From assembly GCA_964431545.1 (NCBI GenBank), contig CAYSLC010000087.1, positions 1 to 20,637 on the forward strand: 20,637 nt of DNA, given 5' to 3'. The position numbers and the translations under genes are program-made. Positions 1 to 8,407 of this stretch are shown here, piece after piece (position 1 is the stretch's first letter; each line of letters begins with the position of its first letter). Source of the DNA: CAYSLC01 sp964431545. Lineage in GTDB: Bacteria; Desulfobacterota; Desulfobacteria; Desulfobacterales; JAABSP01. A model generated the notes under the pieces. It had not been told where the DNA came from, ran no database searches, and saw only the letters and a list, made by a program, of their open reading frames with translations.

Positions 1-564
1 TATGCGAGGGTCAACCCATCTCAGGGGATTGAATCGCTGTTTCGGCTATATGATCGCCATAAGTTCCAAAGGTTGCCGATATGCATCGGCATTGGTTTAA
101 CACAAAGTCAAAAAGGCGTGGAATTCCTCTTGAATGAGGCAAAGCGGTTGAAACCACTGGGCGAAGATATTTACGCGCAGCTCTCTGGTTTAAAAGCGGC
201 CAACTATCGATTGGACACAGATGAAATCAAGTGGTTTTTAAACACGGATCTCAACAGGGAAGAGTTCATCTCCATCACGCAACTTCAGGCGAATGTAAGC
301 AGAACCGATTTGATCGACATTTATCACTCTTCTATGATTGGGAGATCCTACGCGATCCAACATGTATTCGGATACCCAGCTCTGCACATGGATGCCTTGC
401 AGGATATCATTTCCGCAGAGATCGAAAACAGACATTACCAATATGTTTATCACCTCATGATGTCAGATCGCATGCGAACAACCCAGAACCGGACCTTACA
501 GGAATTCCGAGAAAAGACCATTTCGAAAGTGACCCCGTTTTTGGACTCCCCCCCATCTCGTTGA
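1..564 (+). CDS. Unrecognised protein, 5'-truncated by window edge
   Basis: The reading frame is open from the first base of the window to a TGA at 562-564, giving 187 visible codons; the true start lies upstream. I do not recognise the family. The visible part is soluble, mixed alpha/beta in appearance and without a signal peptide, membrane segment or Cys cluster. The C-terminal half is rich in charged, probably helical sequence (for example ALHMDALQDIISAEIENRHY) and ends in a proline/serine tail (DSPPSR). GC content is low compared with the right half of the window. An internal TTG at 73 is a possible but unconvincing start. No strong terminator follows. The coding call rests on the long open frame and plausible residue composition only. 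Confidence 0.55.
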   Translation, partial: YARVNPSQGIESLFRLYDRHKFQRLPICIGIGLTQSQKGVEFLLNEAKRLKPLGEDIYAQLSGLKAANYRLDTDEIKWFLNTDLNREEFISITQLQANVSRTDLIDIYHSSMIGRSYAIQHVFGYPALHMDALQDIISAEIENRHYQYVYHLMMSDRMRTTQNRTLQEFREKTISKVTPFLDSPPSR

Positions 565-672
565 TATATACCTCTCAGGAGGGGGGGCCGCTTAAGGCTT
601 TTTGCATAATGTGTGAGATGTCGGTTGGTGTACGTTGCGGCAATCGACCTCAGTAAAAGGAAATGGATAATC

Positions 673-3600
673 ATGTTACGAAGCAGCATGCAACTATTGA
701 TTATCGGTTGTATCCTATGTCACTGCCCTCTCCTTTGTTCCGCATATGCGGAAGAAGATGATGTCTGGCAGAATTTGGGTTTATATGGCGGTCAAGTGCT
801 CGATATCGCAATTGATCCATCAAATCCCGACAAGATGTTCGCCGCCACCTATTTTGGTGACGGCTTATTCATGACGACAAATGGCGGCAAGTCCTGGGAA
901 CCGGCCGGCACCAACATCCTCAATGAATCGTCCATAACCGAAACAGACGGTGCCGTCATTAACCGGCGGGTGAATGCGATCGACATTGCCCCCAGCGACA
1001 GCAATGTCGTGTGGGTGGTCTACGCCTATTGGGCCCTGGTGAGCCGAGATGGCGGTCTGTCGTGGGAGTTGATCGAAAATCGGGATATACAACGCGACTG
1101 CCTGGCCTGTATCCCCAACGACTTTGCGCGTTACTGTATTACCGTTACAATCGACCCGAATGATCCGGAAATTGTATACATCGGAACCGCAGGCGCCAAC
1201 AGCCAGTACGGTTCGGGAGCGATTTATAAAACAACCGATGGCGGTTCTAACTGGGAAAAAATGAATGGCGGCCGGAATTTCGATTACACGGTGAAGGACA
1301 TCGATGTGGATGCATCAAACCGGGAGATCCTATGGACCGTCACCAACAGCGAATTTATGGATGGGAATCACGGCTCATTATATCGCAGTGAAAATGGCGG
1401 GGAGAGCTGGGACAAAATTCATACCTGGGACATCAACACCTATTGGGCCGTCGCCGCTCAGCCGGGGACCTCGGATACGGTTTTCACGGCCTCTACCCTG
1501 GGCGTCGAAAAGCATTTTCGAGATCGGGACGGGTGGCAGATTCAACTCCCCGACCCGTGGGACCCCTCCGACTTTCCCGTCTGGCCGGACCCCGAGGAAC
1601 CCTATCGATTCGCTGCAAGAGATATCGCGTTTTCCACCGAAAATCCATCCGTTGTATATGCGGCCTGGGGAAGTTCAAGAGCCCCGAAAATCTCCAGAAG
1701 CGCCGACGGCGGTCAAACCTGGACGACCTATGCACTGGAGAATGATTTTATCACAAGTGAAATCTATACCATAGCAATCCACCCTCAAGACACCGATACC
1801 ATCATTGCCGGCGACATATCACTGGGGATCTCCCAAAGCCGCGACGGCGGCAATACATGGTCTTCGACCAATAACGGCATCAATGCCGTCATCGCCTATT
1901 GCCTCTCCGACAACCCGCATGAGCAAACCGGTGTTGCGGCCGGTACCTCGTCCGGCTTGTTCCTCAGAACCGCAGCAGGGGATTGGAAAATGGTTTTCCC
2001 TGAAAAAACAAGAGCGTTCGCGTTCCATCCGACCCAACCCGGCCACCTATTCGTCGGCGCACAACGGCGAATCTTCAGATTGGCAGATGAACGGGTTGAA
2101 TCGGAAAGCAACCGGTTGGCCAATGAGGGCAGGGTAACGGATATCGCCATTCACCCAGATACCCCAGAGACGGTTTTCGCGACCTTTAGTGGACCTCAGT
2201 CCGGCGAGATATACCGGAGCCTGGATGGCGGCTCGGTGTTCAGCAAGATCTTCAGAGTCGATTCCCCGCTGAATGTCATCGTGATCGATCCCCTCAATCC
2301 CAATCATCTCTATGCCGGAAGCGGGGATTTCTATGGCCTCAATGAAGCGGGCGAAATATTCGAGAGCGTCGATGGTGGTGACATATGGGAACCACTCGGA
2401 TTTCCGGATGTCGTCAATGATCTGGTAATCGATCCTGAAAACCCACGGGTAATGTACGCGGGATGTGGCAGGAATGCCGGCACGGAAACCCCCCTGTATA
2501 AAAGCAGCGATGGCGGTGAAACCTGGGAGACGTCTTTTGAAGGCATCACAATAGGACAATTCAACGCGGTGACCGACTTGGCATTTCATCCACATGACAA
2601 AGGGGTTCTGTATGCCGGTACGTTTGAAAAAGGTGTTTACATGTCGGTCAATGGCGGCGGTCAATGGCTGAGCCTCGGTACCCCCAAATATGATGTTTTT
2701 GCCATTTCAACCTCGACGTTTTCCTCCCCTCCGGATACGGATGAAAGACTCCAGAGCGGGCCATCCGAAAGGTCGTCACCCAGCGATGACAGTAGTTCTC
2801 TATTTGCAGGGACTCAGGGCGGCGTTTTGCAATGTACCGGAACAGGGGTTGTAGCCGGGCGGATTTTGGATTCATCCACGCAAACCGAAATCAACGATGC
2901 ATTGATATCAAACGACTTAGGGCTATCAACTCATAGTATAGAGGGAGACTACATGATGGTCTGTCCGGCCGGACAAGACTATGCGTTCACTGCTGACGCC
3001 GATCAATTCCGCAGTTCGACGCAAGGAGGCGTGAACGTGTATGGTGGGGATGTCAATTGGCTCGATTTCCAATTGACATCCGGAGATGATGCCTCGCCCA
3101 TCGACGATCAACCCCGGAGAAGATGGGATGAGGACTACGCTGGAGACGGGGGCAGCTATTGCTTTATTTCGGTTTCATCCTTCGACCGTGATGTCAATGA
3201 TGAAATAGAATCCGGCACATTCCTCCTGTGGATTGGCTGCATCATATTGTTTTTTCTACCCATATTTCTTCGTTTTGTTCCATCTTGCAAAAAAACAATG
3301 TGTACGTTCATTTGTTCCGTTTTTTTTGGGAGCATCCTCGTCATCAATCTAACCCCCAACCCGGTGAATGGCGCAACCCTCTTCCAGAATGTGGGCATTG
3401 CCTCCTCACCAAATCCCGTTGGCTCAGGGGCGCGCGCAGTCGGTATGGGAGGCGCGTTTATCGGTGTCGCCGATGATGCAACCGCCGCGTCCTGGAATCC
3501 GGCCGGCTTGATGCAATTGGACAAGCCCGAAATTTCCATGGCCGGGACATTTTTCAGTTGGCAAGAGGATCTATCCTCATCTGCGCATCCGGAATCCGAC

Positions 3601-4635
3601 ACGGAAGCAACAAACGAAAAGATGAATCTGAACTATTTTAGCGCGGCCTACCCATTTCATTATTACAAAAATATGGTCATTTCCCTGAACTACCAAAGGC
3701 TGTTCGAATTCGAACGTGAATTTGGCTATACATTCCATACCACCACGCCCGATCTAGATATTGTTGAGAAAAAGCAATATGATCAAAGTGGCTACATCAG
3801 TGCCCTCGGTTGTGCAGGCGCCATTGCCTTGACCCACTCTCTTTCGCTCGGGCTTACGGTCAATGTCTGGACCGACGAACTGGCTTGGGATAACGGATGG
3901 GAGGAAAAACTTCACGAACGCGCCATCGGGAAGTTTTCCAGCGGTGCCACGGTGATCACCGATACCCATATCAGTGATGAATATTCTCAATTCCGTGGGG
4001 TGAATTTCAACTTCGGTTTTCTGTGGAACATCACGAACCAGTTGTCCCTTGGCGCTGTGTTGAAAACGCCTTTTACGGCATCGCTTCGTCATGAATTTAC
4101 GTTATCCCAATACCAGACCCAGGTAGGCCGTGATGATTGGGATATCGAGAGTCACGAACGTACAAGAGAATATATCGATCTGGATATGCCCCTATCCTAC
4201 GGCATGGGACTGTCCTATCGATTTTCAGACGCATTTACGGCGGCGATCGACATCTATCGAACCCACTGGAGCAATTATGCCCTGGAGGACTCCGAGGGCA
4301 ATCGGTTCAACCCGATCGATGGCAACCCCTACAGCGAATCCGACGTTGACGATACGACCCAAATCCGAATGGGCGCCGAATATTTGATTATCAAGCCCAA
4401 AACCGTCGTACCGATCCGCTTTGGCGTTTTTTACGACCCCGAACCATCAGGAGGATCTCCAAAGGACTATTTTGGTTTTTCCCTTGGCTCCGGTTTTGCC
4501 TACAAGAAACTGATTTTCGACGCCGCTTACCAATTCAGGGCTGGCGTCGGCGTAAACTCCGATAATTTGATACCCGCTTCTGAAGGTGATTTTTACCAAC
4601 ATACCTTGATGTCGTCTTTGATTATCCATTTTTAA
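673..4635 (+). CDS. Secreted Asp-box beta-propeller fused to an outer-membrane beta-barrel
   Basis: 1320 residues. ATG 673 is preferred over GTG 613 because it starts directly at a signal peptide (MLRSSMQLLIIGC, cleaved near AYA/EED) with AAAAGGAA about 11 nt upstream. Residues 67-665 carry about ten Asp-box/BNR repeats (NGGKSW, RDGGLSW, TDGGSNW, ENGGESW, ADGGQTW, RDGGNTW, SDGGETW and others), as in sortilin/sialidase/YCF48-like propellers. Residues 726-803 resemble a carboxypeptidase-regulatory beta-sandwich. At 826-870 a GGSYCFIS motif is followed by a hydrophobic helix, like a C-terminal anchor. A second hydrophobic, signal-like stretch (876-901) leads into a FadL/PorV-like barrel beginning GARAVGMGGAFIGVADD and ending in HF, the usual outer-membrane C-terminal Phe. 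Ligand and role are unknown. Each half alone is a full-size protein, so this may be a natural fusion, a polyprotein, or two genes joined by an indel. Confidence 0.85.
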   Translation: MLRSSMQLLIIGCILCHCPLLCSAYAEEDDVWQNLGLYGGQVLDIAIDPSNPDKMFAATYFGDGLFMTTNGGKSWEPAGTNILNESSITETDGAVINRRVNAIDIAPSDSNVVWVVYAYWALVSRDGGLSWELIENRDIQRDCLACIPNDFARYCITVTIDPNDPEIVYIGTAGANSQYGSGAIYKTTDGGSNWEKMNGGRNFDYTVKDIDVDASNREILWTVTNSEFMDGNHGSLYRSENGGESWDKIHTWDINTYWAVAAQPGTSDTVFTASTLGVEKHFRDRDGWQIQLPDPWDPSDFPVWPDPEEPYRFAARDIAFSTENPSVVYAAWGSSRAPKISRSADGGQTWTTYALENDFITSEIYTIAIHPQDTDTIIAGDISLGISQSRDGGNTWSSTNNGINAVIAYCLSDNPHEQTGVAAGTSSGLFLRTAAGDWKMVFPEKTRAFAFHPTQPGHLFVGAQRRIFRLADERVESESNRLANEGRVTDIAIHPDTPETVFATFSGPQSGEIYRSLDGGSVFSKIFRVDSPLNVIVIDPLNPNHLYAGSGDFYGLNEAGEIFESVDGGDIWEPLGFPDVVNDLVIDPENPRVMYAGCGRNAGTETPLYKSSDGGETWETSFEGITIGQFNAVTDLAFHPHDKGVLYAGTFEKGVYMSVNGGGQWLSLGTPKYDVFAISTSTFSSPPDTDERLQSGPSERSSPSDDSSSLFAGTQGGVLQCTGTGVVAGRILDSSTQTEINDALISNDLGLSTHSIEGDYMMVCPAGQDYAFTADADQFRSSTQGGVNVYGGDVNWLDFQLTSGDDASPIDDQPRRRWDEDYAGDGGSYCFISVSSFDRDVNDEIESGTFLLWIGCIILFFLPIFLRFVPSCKKTMCTFICSVFFGSILVINLTPNPVNGATLFQNVGIASSPNPVGSGARAVGMGGAFIGVADDATAASWNPAGLMQLDKPEISMAGTFFSWQEDLSSSAHPESDTEATNEKMNLNYFSAAYPFHYYKNMVISLNYQRLFEFEREFGYTFHTTTPDLDIVEKKQYDQSGYISALGCAGAIALTHSLSLGLTVNVWTDELAWDNGWEEKLHERAIGKFSSGATVITDTHISDEYSQFRGVNFNFGFLWNITNQLSLGAVLKTPFTASLRHEFTLSQYQTQVGRDDWDIESHERTREYIDLDMPLSYGMGLSYRFSDAFTAAIDIYRTHWSNYALEDSEGNRFNPIDGNPYSESDVDDTTQIRMGAEYLIIKPKTVVPIRFGVFYDPEPSGGSPKDYFGFSLGSGFAYKKLIFDAAYQFRAGVGVNSDNLIPASEGDFYQHTLMSSLIIHF

Positions 4636-4680
4636 GGGCGCACAGGATTACGCAACACCGCTTTTTCCATTCTGTGATCG

Positions 4681-4703
4681 GGATGTCAAAAATCGAAACA
4701 TCC
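4681..4703 (+). repeat. Short inverted repeat in the barrel-cyclase gap
   Basis: GGATGT (4681-4686) pairs with ACATCC (4698-4703) around an 11-nt A-rich loop, 46 nt after the stop of the upstream gene. A few T residues follow (4708-4711) after a 4-nt gap. It could be a weak terminator or attenuator; the U-tract is poor. Confidence 0.25.
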
Positions 4704-4757
4704 GAGGTTTTGGCCTGCCCCCTCGATTGATTCGAACCCCTTTTATTTTTGATTCGA

Positions 4758-4771
4758 AATGCTTCGGCATT
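4758..4771 (+). repeat. UUCG-capped mini-hairpin before the cyclase gene
   Basis: AATGC-TTCG-GCATT forms a 5-bp stem with a stable TTCG tetraloop, 25 nt upstream of the chosen start at 4797. It sits inside the possible leader, or inside the N-terminus if TTG 4749 were used. The sequence GATTCGAA also occurs twice nearby (4729-4736 and 4751-4758). It may be an mRNA leader structure; no function can be shown. Confidence 0.25.
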
Positions 4772-4796
4772 GCCGATAGCCAACATGGAAACGCTT

Positions 4797-7547
4797 ATGA
4801 TGAATTCGATTGTGACGTTCGACCAACACCAGGACATCTCAAGCATCACGCGCACGCTTCATCAATTGTCTCTTATGCTTTTGTCATCGACTTACCAGTC
4901 GCTGTCCACTTCGGAAATCGACAGCGACGACCGCATCCTGGATGCCGTATCGGAACTCACCTATGCCGACTTCCGCCACCACGAACGTCCTGTTTTCCTG
5001 CTATCCGAAATCTGTCGGCTATTGATCAAGAAAGGCGATCATCGGTCTTTCAAACGCTGCCTGGATTTGTCCTATAAAATATACGCGTTCAAAACCCAAC
5101 TCAACGAATCCTGGTATATATCCTATCTCTATAAAGGGATCGCTCAGATTGGAATGGGAACGACCGACACCGGCATCACCAATATCATATTCGCTCTGTC
5201 GGAGCATTCCGACATGGAAATCTGCCCGGAGGATGAAGCCCTCGGCTACTGGGCCATCATGAGTGCGGCCATCTCAAACCGAAACCTCGAGATGGCGCTC
5301 AAATTTGCCATTCGATGGCAAAAAGCGGCCACCGTGGCCGGCCTCAAAAACGAAATTTTCCGGTCCCGCCTTGCCATTCAAATTCTGCACCTGCTGTTTG
5401 GAGACCAGGAGGCCTGCTACAGAGGGCTTGCGACACTGGGAATCGACTCACTGATGTCATGGCAGCCGGTAGAAGAACACCTCCGGCAGTGGACCCATTC
5501 ATTGCTTTCAGGCAGTTGCCTTGAAAATCTGAATGATGGGCCCATAGAAGAACCTTTCCCTTTATTCGCCGGTGTCAAATGGCACCGATCCAGCTCAGTT
5601 CCCCCCGGCCGTGAGGTGGGCGATTTCGCCTTTCTTTGTCAATTGCGCCGTAATTACTGCAACGCCGCATCGATCGAAGCCTTGTCCGCCCAGGAAATGG
5701 AGCGTTCTGCCGAACAATTGGCTCAATGGGAATTGCCGATCCCGCTAAGGGAATTTGAAACCCGGATGAGGGAAAAAGACCCGGGCGTTTACCACCAGTT
5801 CACCATGACCCGGGTCCTGGGCAAGTACCGAACCATGTCGGTATTCCGCAAGGAATCGAAGCCCTCTGAAGTGGCCCTGCGAGACGACGCCATCCTGTTG
5901 ACAATGGACATCCGAAAATTTTCCACGATGTGTGAGAAATACCCCCCCCAGAAAATTTTCGAAATCATCAACCCCCTCTTCAGGATCATGAACGAGGAGT
6001 TGGAGAAAGCCGGCGGCAGCATTCTTGAGTACGAGGGCGATTGCATTATCGTCGCTTTCAACACTTTTCCGGGCCAGCAATCGGACATCAAAGACATCCT
6101 GTCACGGGCCGTCAACTGCCTCCGCCAGGTTCGGATTCATAGCGCTCTTTCCCTGCAGGCCGGTCTGCCGGCACTGAATATTGGCATCGGAATTGCCCAG
6201 GGAACAGTGGCCATGGGCTATGTCGGCGGGCTTTCCCGGTGTCACCTGACCCTTATCGGCAACGCGATCAACCTGTCGGCCCGCATCGAATCGGAAACAA
6301 AGGACGCCCCGTCCCCGATCCTCGTTTCACGGACATGTTTTGGCGATAAGGATCCGGAGATCTGGGCCCAACCGGAAAGCGTCATGTATTCCTTCCGGGA
6401 TTTATCAGAACGGCCCATCAAGAACATGCAGCCCGTCTATCTGTACGGCATCGCCCCGCTCCTGGCGTACCGGGTCGATTTCGTCCCCATGGGGTTTGTG
6501 GCCCGTGCTGAAAGGGGGGTTGTGTACATTGATACAGGAAACGCCACTGGTTTGGGAATTATCGACCACCATTACCCAGGGTGCAGCGCCGGCAGCGCAT
6601 GTGAACTTCTGCTGCGCAACCCGCAATTCCTTCTGGATCATCTTCAAGACCTGGCCAATGCCGAAATTGAGTTCAGACTTCATGAAATGCCGGATATCGA
6701 TTGTGTCGCCACCCTCTACGCTGCCTTTGAATTGATGACTCCGGAGCGATTTCACCGCAAAGAAGCGCTTGAGAAAATTGCCGACTACGTCAGTCGGATC
6801 GATCAGGGCAAGATCCCCGATCCGGACCATCTCGACCATTCCCTTTACGGCATCTTCATGGCCCATCAGGCCCGCATGCAAAGTGACCATTTCGCACGGG
6901 TTGATGCGGGACTGGAAAAACCTGAAAAGGTCCATTTAAAGCTGTTGCGGGCCGGGCTGCGGGTCTTGGATGCAGCGATGTACCTCATGGAGAGTATCCC
7001 TTCAGCCGAACCTACTTCGGTGTTCCGCCACCGTCCAAACTGGTTTACGACGGAACAGGAGGATATCCGGCTGGATCGCAGCCTCTACGAGGCGGATTTG
7101 AACCATCCGGAAAGCGGAGAGTTTGCTGCTCGGATCAACATCGGGAACAACGGGGAAACCCGCCGGGTCATCGGCCTCTGGCTCACCAATCCCAGAAGCG
7201 CGTTTTTTAAACAATGGGCGCGCAACGACTGTCAGGCTCCCGGCGGGCAAGGCTATCCGCTGATGTCGATTGACCGGTCGGGTAAGGGTAGAAACCGATT
7301 CATTTTAAGTGTTGACCCTGAATCGGGTACAAATTTGAAAGGGCTCGGGGAAATTCTCGAAGCCCATGAAGCTGAAAAACGGAACATTCTCGGAAAACAG
7401 CGACCGATCCATCCTGTCCGCCCGCCTGCCGACAATTCCGACCCTTGGTACTTCGGACAGGGACATCATTACACCATCGTTGATTCCCCTCGGGATGGCA
7501 CGGTATTAACTGCCGAGGAGGTGAAAAATATTCTTGGAGAATGGTGA
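4797..7547 (+). CDS. Class III nucleotide cyclase fused to a permuted DHH-phosphoesterase-like domain
   Basis: 916 residues, no signal peptide or TM, so probably cytoplasmic. Start ATG 4797 has GGAA 7 nt upstream; ATG 4785 and TTG 4749 are in-frame alternatives. Residues 1-340 are mostly helical, possibly TPR-like. Residues 362-500 form a class III cyclase domain: metal Asp D371 (TMDIRKFS) and D415 (EGDCIIVAF), transition-state N492 and R496 (INLSARIE). The purine-specifying pair is E411 and T485; adenylyl cyclases normally have Lys at the first position. Residues 575-650 show DHH motifs: D579 (YIDTGN), D590-H591-H592 (IIDHH), then H629-P632-D633-D635 (HEMPDIDCVAT). In classical DHH enzymes the HxxPDxD motif comes first, so the order is permuted. 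The C-terminus (780-916) has another distinctive segment, DPWYFGQG...TIVDSPRDGTVL. The domain calls are family knowledge applied by eye; combined synthesis and breakdown of a nucleotide signal is inference. Confidence 0.85.
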   Translation: MMNSIVTFDQHQDISSITRTLHQLSLMLLSSTYQSLSTSEIDSDDRILDAVSELTYADFRHHERPVFLLSEICRLLIKKGDHRSFKRCLDLSYKIYAFKTQLNESWYISYLYKGIAQIGMGTTDTGITNIIFALSEHSDMEICPEDEALGYWAIMSAAISNRNLEMALKFAIRWQKAATVAGLKNEIFRSRLAIQILHLLFGDQEACYRGLATLGIDSLMSWQPVEEHLRQWTHSLLSGSCLENLNDGPIEEPFPLFAGVKWHRSSSVPPGREVGDFAFLCQLRRNYCNAASIEALSAQEMERSAEQLAQWELPIPLREFETRMREKDPGVYHQFTMTRVLGKYRTMSVFRKESKPSEVALRDDAILLTMDIRKFSTMCEKYPPQKIFEIINPLFRIMNEELEKAGGSILEYEGDCIIVAFNTFPGQQSDIKDILSRAVNCLRQVRIHSALSLQAGLPALNIGIGIAQGTVAMGYVGGLSRCHLTLIGNAINLSARIESETKDAPSPILVSRTCFGDKDPEIWAQPESVMYSFRDLSERPIKNMQPVYLYGIAPLLAYRVDFVPMGFVARAERGVVYIDTGNATGLGIIDHHYPGCSAGSACELLLRNPQFLLDHLQDLANAEIEFRLHEMPDIDCVATLYAAFELMTPERFHRKEALEKIADYVSRIDQGKIPDPDHLDHSLYGIFMAHQARMQSDHFARVDAGLEKPEKVHLKLLRAGLRVLDAAMYLMESIPSAEPTSVFRHRPNWFTTEQEDIRLDRSLYEADLNHPESGEFAARINIGNNGETRRVIGLWLTNPRSAFFKQWARNDCQAPGGQGYPLMSIDRSGKGRNRFILSVDPESGTNLKGLGEILEAHEAEKRNILGKQRPIHPVRPPADNSDPWYFGQGHHYTIVDSPRDGTVLTAEEVKNILGEW

Positions 7548-7639
7548 AGCGGTCTCTCCTTTTCGCTCCCGTGGGCATTACAGACAAACAGACTCAGGGG
7601 GACTAGGGATATGGCCGCCGAAAAGGTCCTCAGGGGCAG

Positions 7640-7682
7640 CCGGGGCACCCCCTCCAACTCCTGCCAGTGGCAGCGGCCCCGG
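7640..7682. terminator. Nested inverted repeats between convergent genes
   Basis: CCGGGGC (7640-7646) pairs with GCCCCGG (7676-7682), and inside lies CTGCC-AGT-GGCAG (7661-7673). The structure sits in the 167-nt gap between the cyclase gene (+) and the YkgJ-like gene (-), where a bidirectional transcription stop is expected. There is no T-run directly after either arm, so a canonical intrinsic terminator is not shown. The rest of 7548-7714 is GC-rich with a G-rich patch at 7699-7710 and no other feature. Confidence 0.35.
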
Positions 7683-7714
7683 AAATGCCGGAAGAAAAGG
7701 GGGGAGGGGGACAG

Positions 7715-8407
7715 TTAGCCGAACCCCAAACACCCCGTCATCTCCGCATGCTTCCGCGTGGCCGGATACTGCCGGCAGATCTCCGGTTTGACGTCGTGGA
7801 TGGCACAGATCCACTTTATGGTTCCAGGGACGTTCCGTAGCCAGGGGCAGACCTCGGCGTACCGGGCCGTCCCCGGTTCCCGCCAGATGCTGTAGACCGG
7901 TTCGCCGTCGGCGCCCCGGTCTTCCCGGACCCACGCCAGGATGTCGTCCCGCCCCATCCGCCGCCACTGCGCCACATCGTCGGCGGTCATCTGATGCCGG
8001 TAATCGAGTCGCCGGCAGCAGTCGCCGCATTGCCGGCATCGGTAGGCTTCCATGCCGGTGTCGATCCAGATGCCGTCTTCGCCGTCGCCGTTGCGGCCGG
8101 CACTGGCCGAGGTGCGGAAGACCCGGCCGCAGATCCCCGCCAGTTGGGATAGCGGCGGTGGATGCGTTTTCAACCTGCGGCAAAGACGTTCCCGGAGATC
8201 TTCAGCGCTGATGCGGCGCATCCGCTTGCCCGCTGAAATCCAGAAACCGTCGCCCCCAGGATCCAGAGACACGGCGCCCTCCGGCCCCAGAATGAGAGGG
8301 CTCACGTCCCGGAACAGCCGGATCTGGAGCGGATACATCCTGAAATCATGGCAGATGGCCGCCGCGGCCTCCGAAGCGGTGAGAAATTCTCCATGCAAGG
8401 CGATCAA
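7715..8407 (-). CDS. YkgJ-family cysteine-cluster protein
   Basis: The C-terminal half has the YkgJ/UPF0153 Cys pattern: RCRQCGDCCRR, then CPWL, then WICAIHDVKPEICRQYP and a terminal TGCLGFG. This family is predicted to bind zinc or iron (often annotated as a Zn/Fe chelator); its biochemical role is largely unsettled. No signal peptide, so cytoplasmic. The start is uncertain. TTG 8407 overlaps the stop of the upstream 52-codon gene (TTGA), and the sequence from there (IALHGEFLTASEAAAAI) has coding-like GC-rich third positions. ATG 8338 would give a shorter 207-residue form. It is the last gene of a three-gene minus-strand run with a Cys-rich PAS histidine kinase, which suggests a shared metal or redox theme (inference). 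Confidence 0.85.
   Translation of the reverse strand: MIALHGEFLTASEAAAAICHDFRMYPLQIRLFRDVSPLILGPEGAVSLDPGGDGFWISAGKRMRRISAEDLRERLCRRLKTHPPPLSQLAGICGRVFRTSASAGRNGDGEDGIWIDTGMEAYRCRQCGDCCRRLDYRHQMTADDVAQWRRMGRDDILAWVREDRGADGEPVYSIWREPGTARYAEVCPWLRNVPGTIKWICAIHDVKPEICRQYPATRKHAEMTGCLGFG

Noticed and set aside
565..612. Terminator in the gap after the first gene
   Set aside because: The CCTC-TCAG-GAGG and GCC-GCTTAA-GGC stems are only 3-4 bp; the T5 run alone is not enough.
613..672. GTG 613 as start of the propeller-barrel gene
   Set aside because: It would put 20 charged residues ahead of a signal peptide; ATG 673 gives a normal signal sequence with a purine-rich site upstream.
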